Shown here: positions 25,690-34,682 of the stretch, in pieces
How the letters are laid out: each line of letters begins with the position of its first letter
Position numbering within the stretch: the stretch's first letter is position 1
DNA from: Clostridiales bacterium
GTDB lineage: Bacteria; Bacillota; Clostridia; Christensenellales; Borkfalkiaceae
Direction of reading: 5' to 3'
NCBI GenBank assembly: GCA_015055525.1
Contig: SVHZ01000006.1
Span: 1-62,732 of the forward strand
Length of the DNA: 62,732 nt
The notes under the pieces: generated by a model
What the model was told of the DNA's origin: nothing
Databases searched by the model: none
What the model saw: the letters and a program-made list of their open reading frames with translations, nothing else
Position numbers and translations under genes: made by a program

Positions 25690-26258
25690 AAAACACCCGT
25701 TAAAAATATTTCAAGCCCGATAATTATTAAAATGATACCGCCGAAAATATTTGCTTTTCCTGAAATTTTTGTTCCAAATTTTTTGCCTATAATAACGCCT
25801 ATAAAACAAGCGATAAAAGTAACGACTCCTATTACCAAACACGCGACGAACGCGTGAAGAAAGGTATAAGTTGCTATAGTAAAACCAACGGATAACGCGT
25901 CGATTGAAGTGGCTATTCCTTGAATAATAAGTCCCCTAAAACCTATACCGCATTTTTCTTCCTCTTTAGGTTTTACCCCGTCTATTATCATTTTAATACC
26001 GATAAACAATAAAAGACCTAGCGCTATAAAAGGAATTGCTTTTTCAAACACTTCAAAGTATTTAAGTACCGTATGCACGCATATCCAACCGAGCATGGGC
26101 ATTAAAAATTGAAAGAAGGCAAAAACACCTGCTATCAAGCAAGTTTTTTTACGCTTTATATTCGGCTCGCATAATCCGTTTGCAAGCGAAACGGAGAACG
26201 CGTCCATCGCAAGCCCCAAGCCAAGAGCAGAGTTTCTTGTAAAAAATAAAAAATTCAT
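25686..26258 (-). CDS. mntP: MntP-type manganese efflux pump
   Basis: 190 residues, six predicted membrane helices. The paired motifs LAMDAFSVSLANG and ATSIDALSVG, each with an Asp in a helix, are the signature of the MntP/YebN family. It exports Mn(II). I looked for a yybP-ykoY riboswitch, but only five bases separate it from the epimerase gene, so it must be expressed from the upstream promoter. The YtaF sporulation branch of the same superfamily is an alternative. Confidence 0.85.
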   Translation of the reverse strand: MNFLFFTRNSALGLGLAMDAFSVSLANGLCEPNIKRKKTCLIAGVFAFFQFLMPMLGWICVHTVLKYFEVFEKAIPFIALGLLLFIGIKMIIDGVKPKEEEKCGIGFRGLIIQGIATSIDALSVGFTIATYTFLHAFVACLVIGVVTFIACFIGVIIGKKFGTKISGKANIFGGIILIIIGLEIFLTGVL

Positions 26259-26263
26259 AAAAA

Positions 26264-27187
26264 TTATTCTTCTAATAAATTATGTGTTTCTAAAATATAT
26301 TTTGCCGTATTATACAAAAGTTTTTCAAGTTCGCGTTGCATAAACAACGGCGCTTTATTGAGTTTAGAATCGCAATCAAATTTACGGCGACTATGCGGAA
26401 ATCCTCTATCGTTTATTAAGGTTGCCATACACTCTAAAGTAAAATATCCGTTAAAGTTAACTTTTTTAAGAGCCAATAAAACTTCATCGTGATTAAGCGT
26501 TCCAAAATAAGGAATTAAATGCTCGTCTAAATTGCCGTGATTATCGTTATAGTGAATTGCTAAAAGTTTATCGCCGAGCGCTAATATTTCATCGTATTGC
26601 GAGCCTTCGCAATTAGCGTGCCCCGTATCCCAACACGCGCCTACTCTTTCGTGATTTACAAAATCTATAAACTCACGAAGATCTTTACCTGAGTTTGGAT
26701 AATATATATCGTAAGTATTTTTAGCAGTTGAGTTTTCAATAAGTAAATTTACTTTGCAATCTTCAAGATAAGGTATCAAAAGCGAGATAAATTCAGCATT
26801 TTTCTTCTGCCACTCAAATTTATCAATTCCCCTTACCATACCGCCGTGAATTACGGTGTTTTTAATGCCTAGTTTACCACAAATTTCAATAGAGCGAACG
26901 GTTGCCTTAAAATAATCGTTCCATTTTTCGTTTTTAATTATCGGATCGTATCCGCTCGTTCCAGGGCAATGCGCCTGAACGAAAGTTACGCCTAACTCAC
27001 TTGCAATATCTTTTAACTTATTTACTTCATCAAGCCAACTTTCATCGGAATAAACTTTGTTTACTTTATCAACGTCGTATAAATCTAAATCTATATATCT
27101 AAACCCTGCATCGTAAAGTTCTTTAATCCTTTCTACGTCAGAATAAAAATATCTAGAAAAATCACCCGTTGTAGTTGCTATTTTCAT
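26264..27187 (-). CDS. Sugar phosphate isomerase/epimerase (xylose-isomerase-like TIM barrel)
   Basis: 307 residues with the AP endonuclease 2/xylose isomerase-like barrel: HGGMVRG, ENSTAKN, CWDTGHANCEG, HYNDNHG and a C-terminal YFTLECM strand, which supply the metal-binding Glu, Asp and His set. Members interconvert ketoses or open inositol-type substrates. It overlaps the upstream large protein gene by 4 bp, so the two probably work on the same carbohydrate. The substrate is not readable. Confidence 0.82.
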   Translation of the reverse strand: MKIATTTGDFSRYFYSDVERIKELYDAGFRYIDLDLYDVDKVNKVYSDESWLDEVNKLKDIASELGVTFVQAHCPGTSGYDPIIKNEKWNDYFKATVRSIEICGKLGIKNTVIHGGMVRGIDKFEWQKKNAEFISLLIPYLEDCKVNLLIENSTAKNTYDIYYPNSGKDLREFIDFVNHERVGACWDTGHANCEGSQYDEILALGDKLLAIHYNDNHGNLDEHLIPYFGTLNHDEVLLALKKVNFNGYFTLECMATLINDRGFPHSRRKFDCDSKLNKAPLFMQRELEKLLYNTAKYILETHNLLEE

Positions 27188-29091
27188 AAACTTTTCTCCA
27201 ACTTAAACGCAACGAAACCGTAAGGTTCAATACGATTGACTTTAATTTTATCTCCTAAAAACTCCCCGTCAAAACCAATACTTTCAGCGAGAGCATAGTT
27301 GCCGTCTAAATAGATAAACTCATCGTAAACGTCGTCTATACTCACGTTTGCAAAGGCAATAGAACAATTGCCTTGTTCATCTTTGCTAGCAAGAACGTAT
27401 AAGTTTGGGTTTTTAGTAACGGTTACAGGCAATTTTTTACCCGAAAGCCAAGTTATAGCGTTTATAAGCCCTGATTGACGATAGTAGTTGTTTAGATAGT
27501 TTGCGTTAAACCCACCGTCAAGATTAAAATTATTAAACGCAAGCACGAAAAACTTTAACCCGTCCTTATTTTCATAACGGTAAGAAGCGGGAGTTTTACC
27601 TGGCAAGAAATAACTTTCAATTATAGCGTTTTCTTTCACGCTAATTTCTTGTGTGTGCGGATGTTCTATCGTGCAAATATCACCGTCGTCAGCGATAAAA
27701 TACTCTGAACTAAACGTCTTATTGCTCGATGAAATCAAACCTACGTCAACACCGCGTTCTTGCAAGATTTTAGCGCCTAAAACATCAGTAATTACGCCGT
27801 TTTTTAATAAGGAAAGGTCAATTTGTTTAGCATCTTCACCAAACGCTAAAACGGGATAATCACTATCGTAATAACAAGTTGGAATAGAGTTTTTAGAAAG
27901 TATATCGCTCGCAGGAATAAACGGCCTAATACTGTCAAAGTAACCAAAACTTCTATTTTTAACTTCGCTTGGCATAGTTGCGTTTCTAACCTTATTACGA
28001 GCGCTAAACACTCTAACGCCAACGGGTTTTTTATCTTTGAAAAACTCTTGAACTTTCAATCTTTTATCTTCGTTTTTAATAAAGCGTTTAACGTAGCCCG
28101 TTTCGTAATCGGGTTTTTGAATATAATCGAAAATATAAGAAAGTAAACCGTTACCGTCGTTATTTGCAATAAGTAATAACTCAAAGAGTTCAAGGGGCTT
28201 GGAAGCAACGTTGTATCTCGGTCTTGGATAGGTGTCGCCTTCGGCAAAAAGTTCAACGTCGCTATTTGTTCCGTAGAAAAATTCAAGCCTAGACGCTTCT
28301 ACTACGTTTATAATATTGTTAGACCAATACGGAGCGCCTGCAATTCTTGCAAACGGCTTAGTATCTCCAGCTAAAGCTTTTGCAATTTCTATTAAACTCG
28401 TTCCAGAAGTATCCCACGCCTCAAACGGAAAACTTGCGCCAAGCCTAATATTTTTATTAACTTCGTTCACCGCGCTACGCATTTTTTTAGCAAAACCAAT
28501 TAACGTTTCGGCTATCATATCGTAATAAGCGTCGCGATACTTATTCTTTCCGCCCGTAGTTATAAGCCTTTCAAGGTCTTCTTTGGGAACGACTTCTCCA
28601 ACGAGTTGGCAATAGCGATTGTAGTGGTAATCACAAAAACAACCGAGATAATAACTCATCCTGCCGTTGATACGAAAATCATCGTCAAACATAATAAGGT
28701 CAGGATTAAAACTTGCAATAAGTTTTAACGCGTCGGCATAATCTTTAATAAAATTTTCATCGTTTGGGCATATTGTATGAGCAGTTTTACCGTCAACACC
28801 CGTGATTTTAGTGTATTTATCAAATGAAACGAGTGATTCCCCAACGAGCGCGCCACCGTGACCGAAACTTTCAATCCAAACGCCAACTTCTAAGCCGTTA
28901 TTCTTAAAATAAGATATTACGTTTTTTACCAATTGAGTGTTGGTGTAAAGAATAGTTTGTTTAGTGCAAACGTATCCTAACCCGCAAATAAACACCCTGT
29001 CTACCTTGCATTTTTTAATCATATCAAGATAAACGTGCATATTGCTTTCGTTAACTGAAAGTAAACATATAGAAACGGACTTTTTATACAT
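27184..29091 (-). CDS. Large TIM-barrel-like protein, possible glycoside hydrolase, family unassigned
   Basis: 635 residues, no signal peptide. The N-terminal half looks like a barrel: VGVWIESFGHGG, LIMFDDDFRIN with clustered acidic residues at the end of a strand, LGASFPFEAWD, and FYGTNSDVELFAEGDTYPRPR. The C-terminal part looks like beta-sandwich domains. It resembles GH42- or alpha-amylase-clan proteins in layout, but I cannot place it in a named family. It is the first gene behind a TTGACA-17-TATAAT promoter and is coupled to an epimerase, which supports a cytoplasmic carbohydrate role. Confidence 0.6.
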   Translation of the reverse strand: MYKKSVSICLLSVNESNMHVYLDMIKKCKVDRVFICGLGYVCTKQTILYTNTQLVKNVISYFKNNGLEVGVWIESFGHGGALVGESLVSFDKYTKITGVDGKTAHTICPNDENFIKDYADALKLIASFNPDLIMFDDDFRINGRMSYYLGCFCDYHYNRYCQLVGEVVPKEDLERLITTGGKNKYRDAYYDMIAETLIGFAKKMRSAVNEVNKNIRLGASFPFEAWDTSGTSLIEIAKALAGDTKPFARIAGAPYWSNNIINVVEASRLEFFYGTNSDVELFAEGDTYPRPRYNVASKPLELFELLLIANNDGNGLLSYIFDYIQKPDYETGYVKRFIKNEDKRLKVQEFFKDKKPVGVRVFSARNKVRNATMPSEVKNRSFGYFDSIRPFIPASDILSKNSIPTCYYDSDYPVLAFGEDAKQIDLSLLKNGVITDVLGAKILQERGVDVGLISSSNKTFSSEYFIADDGDICTIEHPHTQEISVKENAIIESYFLPGKTPASYRYENKDGLKFFVLAFNNFNLDGGFNANYLNNYYRQSGLINAITWLSGKKLPVTVTKNPNLYVLASKDEQGNCSIAFANVSIDDVYDEFIYLDGNYALAESIGFDGEFLGDKIKVNRIEPYGFVAFKLEKSL

Positions 29092-29132
29092 AGCAAGCTC
29101 CTGCTTGGTTATAATTTACTTTATTTATAGTT

Positions 29133-29161
29133 ATTATAAAGCACTTTAATTTTACTGTCAA
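29133..29161 (-). promoter_or_regulatory. Promoter of the TIM-barrel/epimerase/mntP/eutH operon
   Basis: TTGACA (29156-29161), 17 bases, TATAAT (29133-29138) on the minus strand: a consensus promoter. An AGGAG site precedes the ATG at 29091. Confidence 0.88.
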
Positions 29162-29212
29162 TAAACCAATAAAAAAACTATAAGGGTTTTTTAACTTTAT
29201 CCCCAATAAGCA

Positions 29213-29425
29213 AACTCCCACCATCTCTACCACGTCAGGGCAAGGCTATTTTGTCCACCGTTGCTAGTGCAACGGCTTGACTTATGAGCCTCCCCTTCCT
29301 TTTTCCCAAAAATCTGTTGTAAAACAAAATATTTTAGGGAGCCCTAATAATATTTAGCGTACTCTAAGCGTCGCTTCGCTAGCCCTGAACCGGTGGGTTC
29401 TTTTCCTACACCATCTCCACCGCAC
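29213..29425. repeat. Two degenerate copies of the tmRNA 3' end flanking hairpin-rich DNA
   Basis: Plus-strand 29213-29233 matches the tmRNA 3'-terminal sequence (which is on the minus strand) at 20 of 21 positions. Plus-strand 29392-29421 matches a longer stretch, sharing GTGGGTTC and ACCATCTCCACC with a changed middle. The two copies are direct repeats of each other and inverted to the real tmRNA. Between them is a perfect CCGTTGC-TAGT-GCAACGG hairpin. I see no gene in the 360 bp between 29092 and 29452. Confidence 0.7.
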
Positions 29426-29449
29426 AAAAAAACGCCCGCTTGGGCGTTT
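29426..29449 (-). terminator. tmRNA terminator
   Basis: RNA-sense AAACGCCC-AAGC-GGGCGUUU followed by a U run, directly after the tmRNA 3' end. Confidence 0.88.
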
Positions 29450-29452
29450 GTG

Positions 29453-29801
29453 TGGTGGAGATGGTGGGAGTTGAACCCACGTCTTACACGGTTTAATACC
29501 GCTTTCTACGTATTTATTCCGTTTTTAATCCCTTGCTCTATACTTCAACGAAAAAACTTATAGAGCCGTGTGTTGCTAAATAGTTATTTTAAGCCACAAC
29601 AAAATCTCAAAACAACGTCCCGCCGATAATGATGCCCTTATCTACCTTGGCGGTAAGATAGTAAGAACAGCCGCAACTTAGGCAGCGAATGCTAAACGAT
29701 TATTGTCTGCATCTAAATTTAAGTTTGCCCGTTTTAACGAAGCCAGGCGCTTCGATACGCTTACGAATACCTCCCCATGCAATCAAATCCGGTGCATCCC
29801 C
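29453..29801 (-). ncRNA. ssrA: Transfer-messenger RNA
   Basis: 349 nt. The 5' end GGGGAU pairs with AUCUCC before ACCA, with the hallmark G-U at the third pair. A T-arm GTGGG-TTCAACT-CCCAC is near the 3' end and CCA is encoded. The tag frame at 29710-29678 reads ADNNRLAFAA and stops, ending in the expected hydrophobic Ala-Ala. It rescues stalled ribosomes with SmpB, whose gene is directly upstream. Confidence 0.96.
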
Positions 29802-29891
29802 ATTTATTTACATCTTAGTTTTTAACTTTTATCTAATCTTAAGGCGATATTATATTAAGCAGTTAATTAGTAATTTATTACGGTTTGGGGC

Positions 29892-29982
29892 AAAAACGCA
29901 AAGAAAGGCGTGCGTTTTTTGAGGGCGCATACCCGTGTGGTCTGTAACCGAGAAAAACACGCGAAATTTCAAAGCGTTTTTT
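29892..29982. repeat. R2 palindromic element, copy 1
   Basis: A constant core (29920-29951) contains GAGGGCGCATACCCGTG and GGTCTGTAACCGA, two small hairpins. It is bracketed by inverted arms AAAAACGC (29892-29899) and GCGTTTTT (29974-29981). The core is 31/32 identical to that at 35671-35702, while the arms differ. It fills the smpB-tmRNA gap. Confidence 0.75.
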
Positions 29983-30014
29983 AACCAAAATTTAACTGCG
30001 TATATAATAGAGCC

Positions 30015-30461
30015 TTAATAATCTTTGAGTTCTCTTTCTAAACTTCTATCAATATCTCTTTGCTTAATAGTTTCCTTTTTATCGTAAGTGTGCTTGCCTT
30101 TACATAAACCGATTTTCACTTTGCACAAACTTCCTTCAAAGAAAACTTCCAAAGGAATAAGAGAATAACCTTTCTCTTGAACTTTGCCAAGAATCTTAAA
30201 TATCTCGGCTTTTCTTAAAAGAAGTTTTCTATCGCGCTTGCTATCTCTCGTATTATACGCGCCCGACTTATCGTAAACGGCAACGTGCATATTTTTAACG
30301 AACACTTCGCCCTTTGCAATAAGACAAAAACTATCTTTTAAGTTAATATTTCCAGCCCTAATCGACTTTACTTCCGAGCCTTCTAAAACGATACCGCAAA
30401 CGTAGGTATCTTCTATAAAATACTCGTGACGGGCTTGCCTATTTTCCGTAATAAGTTTCAT
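30015..30461 (-). CDS. smpB: SsrA-binding protein
   Basis: 148 residues. Family segments are NRQARHEYFIEDTYVCGIVLEGSEVKS near the start (broken here only for length), NLKDSF, and the C-terminal KGKHTYDKKETIKQRD tail that reaches the decoding site. It delivers tmRNA to stalled ribosomes. It lies between rnr and ssrA, the usual order in Firmicutes. Confidence 0.97.
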   Translation of the reverse strand: MKLITENRQARHEYFIEDTYVCGIVLEGSEVKSIRAGNINLKDSFCLIAKGEVFVKNMHVAVYDKSGAYNTRDSKRDRKLLLRKAEIFKILGKVQEKGYSLIPLEVFFEGSLCKVKIGLCKGKHTYDKKETIKQRDIDRSLERELKDY

Positions 30462-30491
30462 AACTACTCTATTTTATCAATTTTTATTATT

Positions 30492-32582
30492 TTAATCAAC
30501 TATTTTCGTAATAATTGCCATTTCTACCTTGCGTGAACGCATATCTACGCCTAAAACTTTTACTAACACCTTGTCGCCAAGCGTATATGATTTCGTTCCG
30601 GAACGAAGAGAATAAGTCTTTTCGTCAAGTTCGTAATTACCGCGTGGAAGAGTTTCCGTTCTAACTAACCCTTCAACCGTGTTTTCAAGTTCAACAAACA
30701 CCCCGAAATTAGTTACCCCGCTAACGATTGCAAAAAATTCTTTTCCCACGAATTTTTTCATATAACGGCACTTATAATAATCGTCCATCATGCGTTCAAC
30801 TTCGTCTGCTTGGCGCTCTTTCATCGACGAGTGGTTAGACGCCTCGTAAACAAACTCAGAATACTTTTTCAAAACGTCCTTTCCGTCTAAAATATCCTTT
30901 ATTATCTTGTGAATAACAAGGTCGGGAAAACGCCTTATCGGTGAAGTAAAGTGACAGTAACACTTGCTCGATAACCCAAAATGCCCAACGTTTACAGGCG
31001 TGTACTTTGCCTTTTGCATAGAGCGTAGCATAACTTTGTTTACTACGCTAAAAAGAGCGTCGCCTTGAAGATTTTCAAGTAAAGTTTGATAGTCTTTCGG
31101 GTGGCAAGTATCGGCGTTCCACTTTACGTTTATTCCAAGAATTTTCAAAAAATTCTTAAACCCTTCAACCTTTTCAGCACTAGGCTTTTCGTGAACTCTA
31201 TAAATAAACGGCATTTCCGTATAGAAAACGTACTCTGCTACCGTTTCGTTAGCGAGTATCATAAACTCTTCTATAATTTTATACGCATCAATGCTCTTTC
31301 TTGGCTCAACTACGATATTATTCTTCTCGTCAACGTAGACGTGGCTCTCTTCTACGGTTAAGTCGATATTTCCACGCTCCGAGCGTTTATTTCGCAAAAT
31401 TTTAGAGAGCGAATACATATCCTTTATGAGCGGAACGAACTCTTGATAATCTTTAGGAATAACCCCGTCTATAACCGATTGAACGGCTGTGTACGTCATG
31501 CGTTTTTTCGAACGGATAACGCCCTTAACGAGATCAAAACTCTTAACTTCGCCTTGCTTATCAATATCCATAACGAGTGATAAAGTAAGCCTATCTACCC
31601 CTTCGTTGAGCGAGCAAATTCCGTTAGAAAGTTTTTTAGGTAACATTGGAATTACACGTTCGGGAAAATACACGCTCGTTGCCCTATCGTACGCTTCTTT
31701 ACCTATTGCGGAATTTAGAAAAACGTAATGAGAAACGTCTGCTATATGCACGGATAAAGTATAACCCGTCTTTGTCTTTTTAACGGAAACGGCATCGTCA
31801 AAATCACGAGAGTCTTCCCCGTCGATAGTAACTACTAAATCACTCGTAAAATCCGTTCTAGTTAGTTTTTCTTCTTCGTAAACTTCCGTAGGAATTCTAT
31901 CGAGTTCTCTTTCAACTTTTTCAGGAAAAGTAAGTGGCAAATCAAAGGCTTTAATGATAGATAATTCTTCGGCGTGAAGATCGTTCTTTTTGCCGATAAT
32001 TTCAATAATTTTACCTTCGGGATTGCGTGATTTTTCAGGGTAATCCGTAATTAGAGCAACAACTTTATCAAACGGCTTTGCACCCATAGTTTTAGACTTG
32101 GGAATATAGACGTCAACTGAAAAATTTCTATCGTCGGGAATAACGAAACCATAGCCCTTTTCTCCATCGAAAGTTCCAACTATTTTAGTCGTGCCACGCT
32201 TTAATATTTGCCTTACGATAGCCTCGTCCGTAGAGCCCCTTGAAGAAACTTGCCTTTCAATAATTACCGTATCTCCGTTAAGCGCCCCGTTCAAGCATCT
32301 AGGCGGTATAAAAAAGTCCCCCGCCGTTTCGGTTATAACAAAGGCAAAGCCCCTTTCGTTACCTTTGAGCGTGCCTTTTAAGAACTTGCTATTTTCAAGC
32401 AATATAAACCTGCCGTTATCGTAAACGATACGGCCTTCCTTTTGAAGTTCGTAAACTGCTTCTATAACGGAATTTTTTTCATCGCGAGATTTAGCCGAGA
32501 ATAATTCGCATATTCTCTTGATGCCAAGCCCTTCCGCCTCTCCGCTATTAAATTTTTCAAGTAATATATCTTTTAATATCAT
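30492..32582 (-). CDS. rnr: Ribonuclease R
   Basis: 696 residues. An N-terminal helix-turn-helix, cold-shock domains, the RNB catalytic core with TIDGEDSRDFDDAVSV (metal-binding aspartates) and a C-terminal S1 domain ending VLGVDMRSRKVEMAI. It degrades structured RNA 3' to 5' and works with tmRNA-SmpB in mRNA decay. No close Shine-Dalgarno precedes the ATG at 32582; GAAGG lies about 17 bases away. Confidence 0.96.
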   Translation of the reverse strand: MILKDILLEKFNSGEAEGLGIKRICELFSAKSRDEKNSVIEAVYELQKEGRIVYDNGRFILLENSKFLKGTLKGNERGFAFVITETAGDFFIPPRCLNGALNGDTVIIERQVSSRGSTDEAIVRQILKRGTTKIVGTFDGEKGYGFVIPDDRNFSVDVYIPKSKTMGAKPFDKVVALITDYPEKSRNPEGKIIEIIGKKNDLHAEELSIIKAFDLPLTFPEKVERELDRIPTEVYEEEKLTRTDFTSDLVVTIDGEDSRDFDDAVSVKKTKTGYTLSVHIADVSHYVFLNSAIGKEAYDRATSVYFPERVIPMLPKKLSNGICSLNEGVDRLTLSLVMDIDKQGEVKSFDLVKGVIRSKKRMTYTAVQSVIDGVIPKDYQEFVPLIKDMYSLSKILRNKRSERGNIDLTVEESHVYVDEKNNIVVEPRKSIDAYKIIEEFMILANETVAEYVFYTEMPFIYRVHEKPSAEKVEGFKNFLKILGINVKWNADTCHPKDYQTLLENLQGDALFSVVNKVMLRSMQKAKYTPVNVGHFGLSSKCYCHFTSPIRRFPDLVIHKIIKDILDGKDVLKKYSEFVYEASNHSSMKERQADEVERMMDDYYKCRYMKKFVGKEFFAIVSGVTNFGVFVELENTVEGLVRTETLPRGNYELDEKTYSLRSGTKSYTLGDKVLVKVLGVDMRSRKVEMAIITKIVD

Positions 32583-32639
32583 ATTTATAATTGTTTACAA
32601 CCTTCGCTTTGGCACAATTTTTGACAAAGCAATAAAAAA

Positions 32640-32667
32640 TAAAAACGGCGTATTTCTTACGCCGTTC
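32640..32667 (-). terminator. Terminator between secG and rnr
   Basis: RNA-sense ACGGCGUA and UACGCCGU arms with a five-base loop followed by UUUUAUUUUUU. It lies inside an otherwise typical secG-rnr-smpB-ssrA cluster, so rnr must be expressed by read-through or its own promoter. Confidence 0.8.
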
Positions 32668-32672
32668 TTTTT

Positions 32673-32957
32673 TTAGATACCTTTGATAAGTGATAAGATG
32701 TAGAAACAAATCATACATACTGCCATAACGATAACTGCAATAACAGTAAGTTTTCTCAATTTACTTTCTAAAGTTTTTGATTTGTTTTTACCGTAAAAGG
32801 TTTCAGATTGACCGTTTATTGCGCCAATACCGCTTGAATTACCCGGTTGGATAATAACGATAATAATAACGAAAATCGATGCAATAACGGAAAGAACAAG
32901 GCATACAATACTTAATGCCATATATAATTCATAAGAAATTGCTAATAAATTCAACAT
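32673..32957 (-). CDS. secG: Preprotein translocase subunit SecG
   Basis: 94 residues with two hydrophobic segments (about 13-37 and 70-92) and the conserved cytoplasmic loop IQPGNSSGIGAINGQSETFYGKNKSKT between them. It assists the SecYEG channel. An AGGTGG site precedes the ATG. Linkage to rnr and smpB supports the call. Confidence 0.93.
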   Translation of the reverse strand: MLNLLAISYELYMALSIVCLVLSVIASIFVIIIVIIQPGNSSGIGAINGQSETFYGKNKSKTLESKLRKLTVIAVIVMAVCMICFYILSLIKGI

Positions 32958-32998
32958 ATTCCACCTATAAAATACTGTTTTTTTGTTGTTACCAATGA

Positions 32999-33027
32999 AT
33001 TATAGCATATAATTTGATTTTTTACAA
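32999..33027 (-). promoter_or_regulatory. Promoter of secG
   Basis: TTGTAA (33022-33027), 17 bases, TATAAT (32999-33004). Confidence 0.75.
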
Positions 33028-33048
33028 CAATTTTTTAGTACTTAATTC

Positions 33049-34599
33049 TTATTTTTTAACAATAAGTGACTTGCCCGTCATTTCCACAGGTTTTTCTTCG
33101 CCCATAATTTCAAGCATAGTAGGAGCGATATCGGCTAAAACACCGCCTTGTCTTAACTCGGCGTTTTTAAGTTCTTCGCTTACTAAAATGAAAGGAACAA
33201 CGTTTGTGGTGTGAGCGGTAAACGGCTTTTCACCCTTTTCATCTTCAAACATTCTATCGGCATTGCCGTGATCTGCGGTAATAAGTACCGAACCACCTTT
33301 TGAAAGAACGGTTTTTACAACCTTATCTACGCAAGATTCAACCGTTTTAACTGCTTTAACGGCAGCGTCAACAACACCGGTATGACCTACCATATCACAG
33401 TTAGCGTAGTTTAAGATGATAACTTCAAAGTAATCAAGGTTGATTTCTTCAATGACTTTATCGGTAACTTCTAACGCGCTCATTTCAGGTTGAAGATCGT
33501 AAGTTGTAACCTTGGGAGAAGAAATTAAATCTCTTTCCTCGTTCTTTTCAGGCGCTTCAACGCCACCGTTAAAGAAGAAGGTTACGTGAGCGTACTTTTC
33601 AGTTTCAGCAATTCTAAGTTGATTATATCCTTTATCGGATAAATATTTACCTAAAGTGTTAGTGAGTTTAATTTTCTTGAAGGCAACTTTAGCATTTTCA
33701 AAAGTAGCGTCGTAAGTAGAAAAACCTACGTAGCAAGGCGCTAAATAGCCCGTTTTTCTTTCAAACCCGTCAAAACTTTCAACAGTCATTGCGCGAGTAA
33801 TTTCTCTTGCTCTATCAGGGCGGAAGTTGAAGAAAATAATGCTATCGCCCTTTTCAATAAGACCTACTGCTTTGCCGTTTTTATAAACGTTAGTTGGAAG
33901 AACGAACTCGTCGGTTACGCCGTTTTTGTAACTATCTCTAACGGCAGTTTCAGCGTTTTCAGTTTGTTCGCCGTTGCCAATGGTAAGCATATCGTAAGCC
34001 TTTTCAACTCTATCCCAACGGTTATCTCTATCCATAGCGTAGTATCTACCGCAAACGGTTGCAATTTCGCCAACGCCGATACTATCAATTTCCTTTTGAA
34101 GTTCACAGATAAAGTCTGCGCCGGAAGTTGGAGCAACGTCTCTACCATCTAAGAAACAATGAACGAAAACGTCGCTAAGACCTTCGTTTTTGCACATTTT
34201 CAAAAGAGCAAAAAGGTGAGTAATATGACTGTGAACGCCACCGTTTGAAAGTAAACCGTAAAGGTGAAGTTTCTTGCCGTTTTCCTTAGCGTTTTTAATA
34301 GCGAATAAGAGTTCTTCGTTCTTGAAGAAATCTCCGTCTTGAATTTCTTTGGTAATTCTAGTTAAGTCTTGATATACTATTCTACCAGCGCCCATATTAA
34401 GGTGGCCAACTTCACTATTACCCATTTGACCATCGGGAAGACCAACGCTCATACCGCTCGCGCCAAGCGTAACGTAAGGATAGTTATTTTTTAAGTTTTC
34501 AATAACGCCCGCATTAGCGGTAGCGATTGCGTTACCGTATTCGTTACCAGCAATGCCGTAACCGTCCATTATAATTAAAACAACAGGTTTAGTTTTCAT
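33049..34599 (-). CDS. gpmI: 2,3-bisphosphoglycerate-independent phosphoglycerate mutase
   Basis: 516 residues. MDGYG with a metal aspartate, GNSEVGHLNMGAGR carrying the catalytic serine, FLDGRD and TADHGNAD motifs of the alkaline phosphatase superfamily. It interconverts 3- and 2-phosphoglycerate with Mn. It is the third glycolytic gene after pgk and tpiA. Its leader has a perfect 10-bp hairpin (34615-34637) just before the GGAG site. Confidence 0.96.
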   Translation of the reverse strand: MKTKPVVLIIMDGYGIAGNEYGNAIATANAGVIENLKNNYPYVTLGASGMSVGLPDGQMGNSEVGHLNMGAGRIVYQDLTRITKEIQDGDFFKNEELLFAIKNAKENGKKLHLYGLLSNGGVHSHITHLFALLKMCKNEGLSDVFVHCFLDGRDVAPTSGADFICELQKEIDSIGVGEIATVCGRYYAMDRDNRWDRVEKAYDMLTIGNGEQTENAETAVRDSYKNGVTDEFVLPTNVYKNGKAVGLIEKGDSIIFFNFRPDRAREITRAMTVESFDGFERKTGYLAPCYVGFSTYDATFENAKVAFKKIKLTNTLGKYLSDKGYNQLRIAETEKYAHVTFFFNGGVEAPEKNEERDLISSPKVTTYDLQPEMSALEVTDKVIEEINLDYFEVIILNYANCDMVGHTGVVDAAVKAVKTVESCVDKVVKTVLSKGGSVLITADHGNADRMFEDEKGEKPFTAHTTNVVPFILVSEELKNAELRQGGVLADIAPTMLEIMGEEKPVEMTGKSLIVKK

Positions 34600-34614
34600 A
34601 AATTCTCCAAAATT

Positions 34615-34678
34615 TTAACCACTCAACGAGTGGTTAAATTATTTGTAGTTATATTTTTTATCAAAGTTATGGATAAAA
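34615..34678. repeat. Hairpin and degenerate mini-hairpin unit upstream of gpmI
   Basis: TTAACCACTC-AAC-GAGTGGTTAA (34615-34637) is a perfect 10-bp stem with a 3-nt loop. It is followed by GTTATAT (34648-34654) and a decayed stem TTTTTATC..GATAAAA that runs directly into the R1 element. The layout copies the arrays at 50128 and 60271. Confidence 0.72.
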
Positions 34679-34682
34679 TCCT

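Noticed and set aside
25690-26263. yybP-ykoY manganese riboswitch before mntP
   Set aside because: Only five bases separate mntP from the preceding gene.
29453-29801. tRNA gene suggested by the T-arm and CCA
   Set aside because: The segment is the 3' end of tmRNA; the tag frame and 5' partner are present. No tRNA or rRNA gene was recognised in the window.
29689-29922. Plus-strand open frame of 77 codons
   Set aside because: It lies across the tmRNA gene on the opposite strand and has no ribosome binding site.
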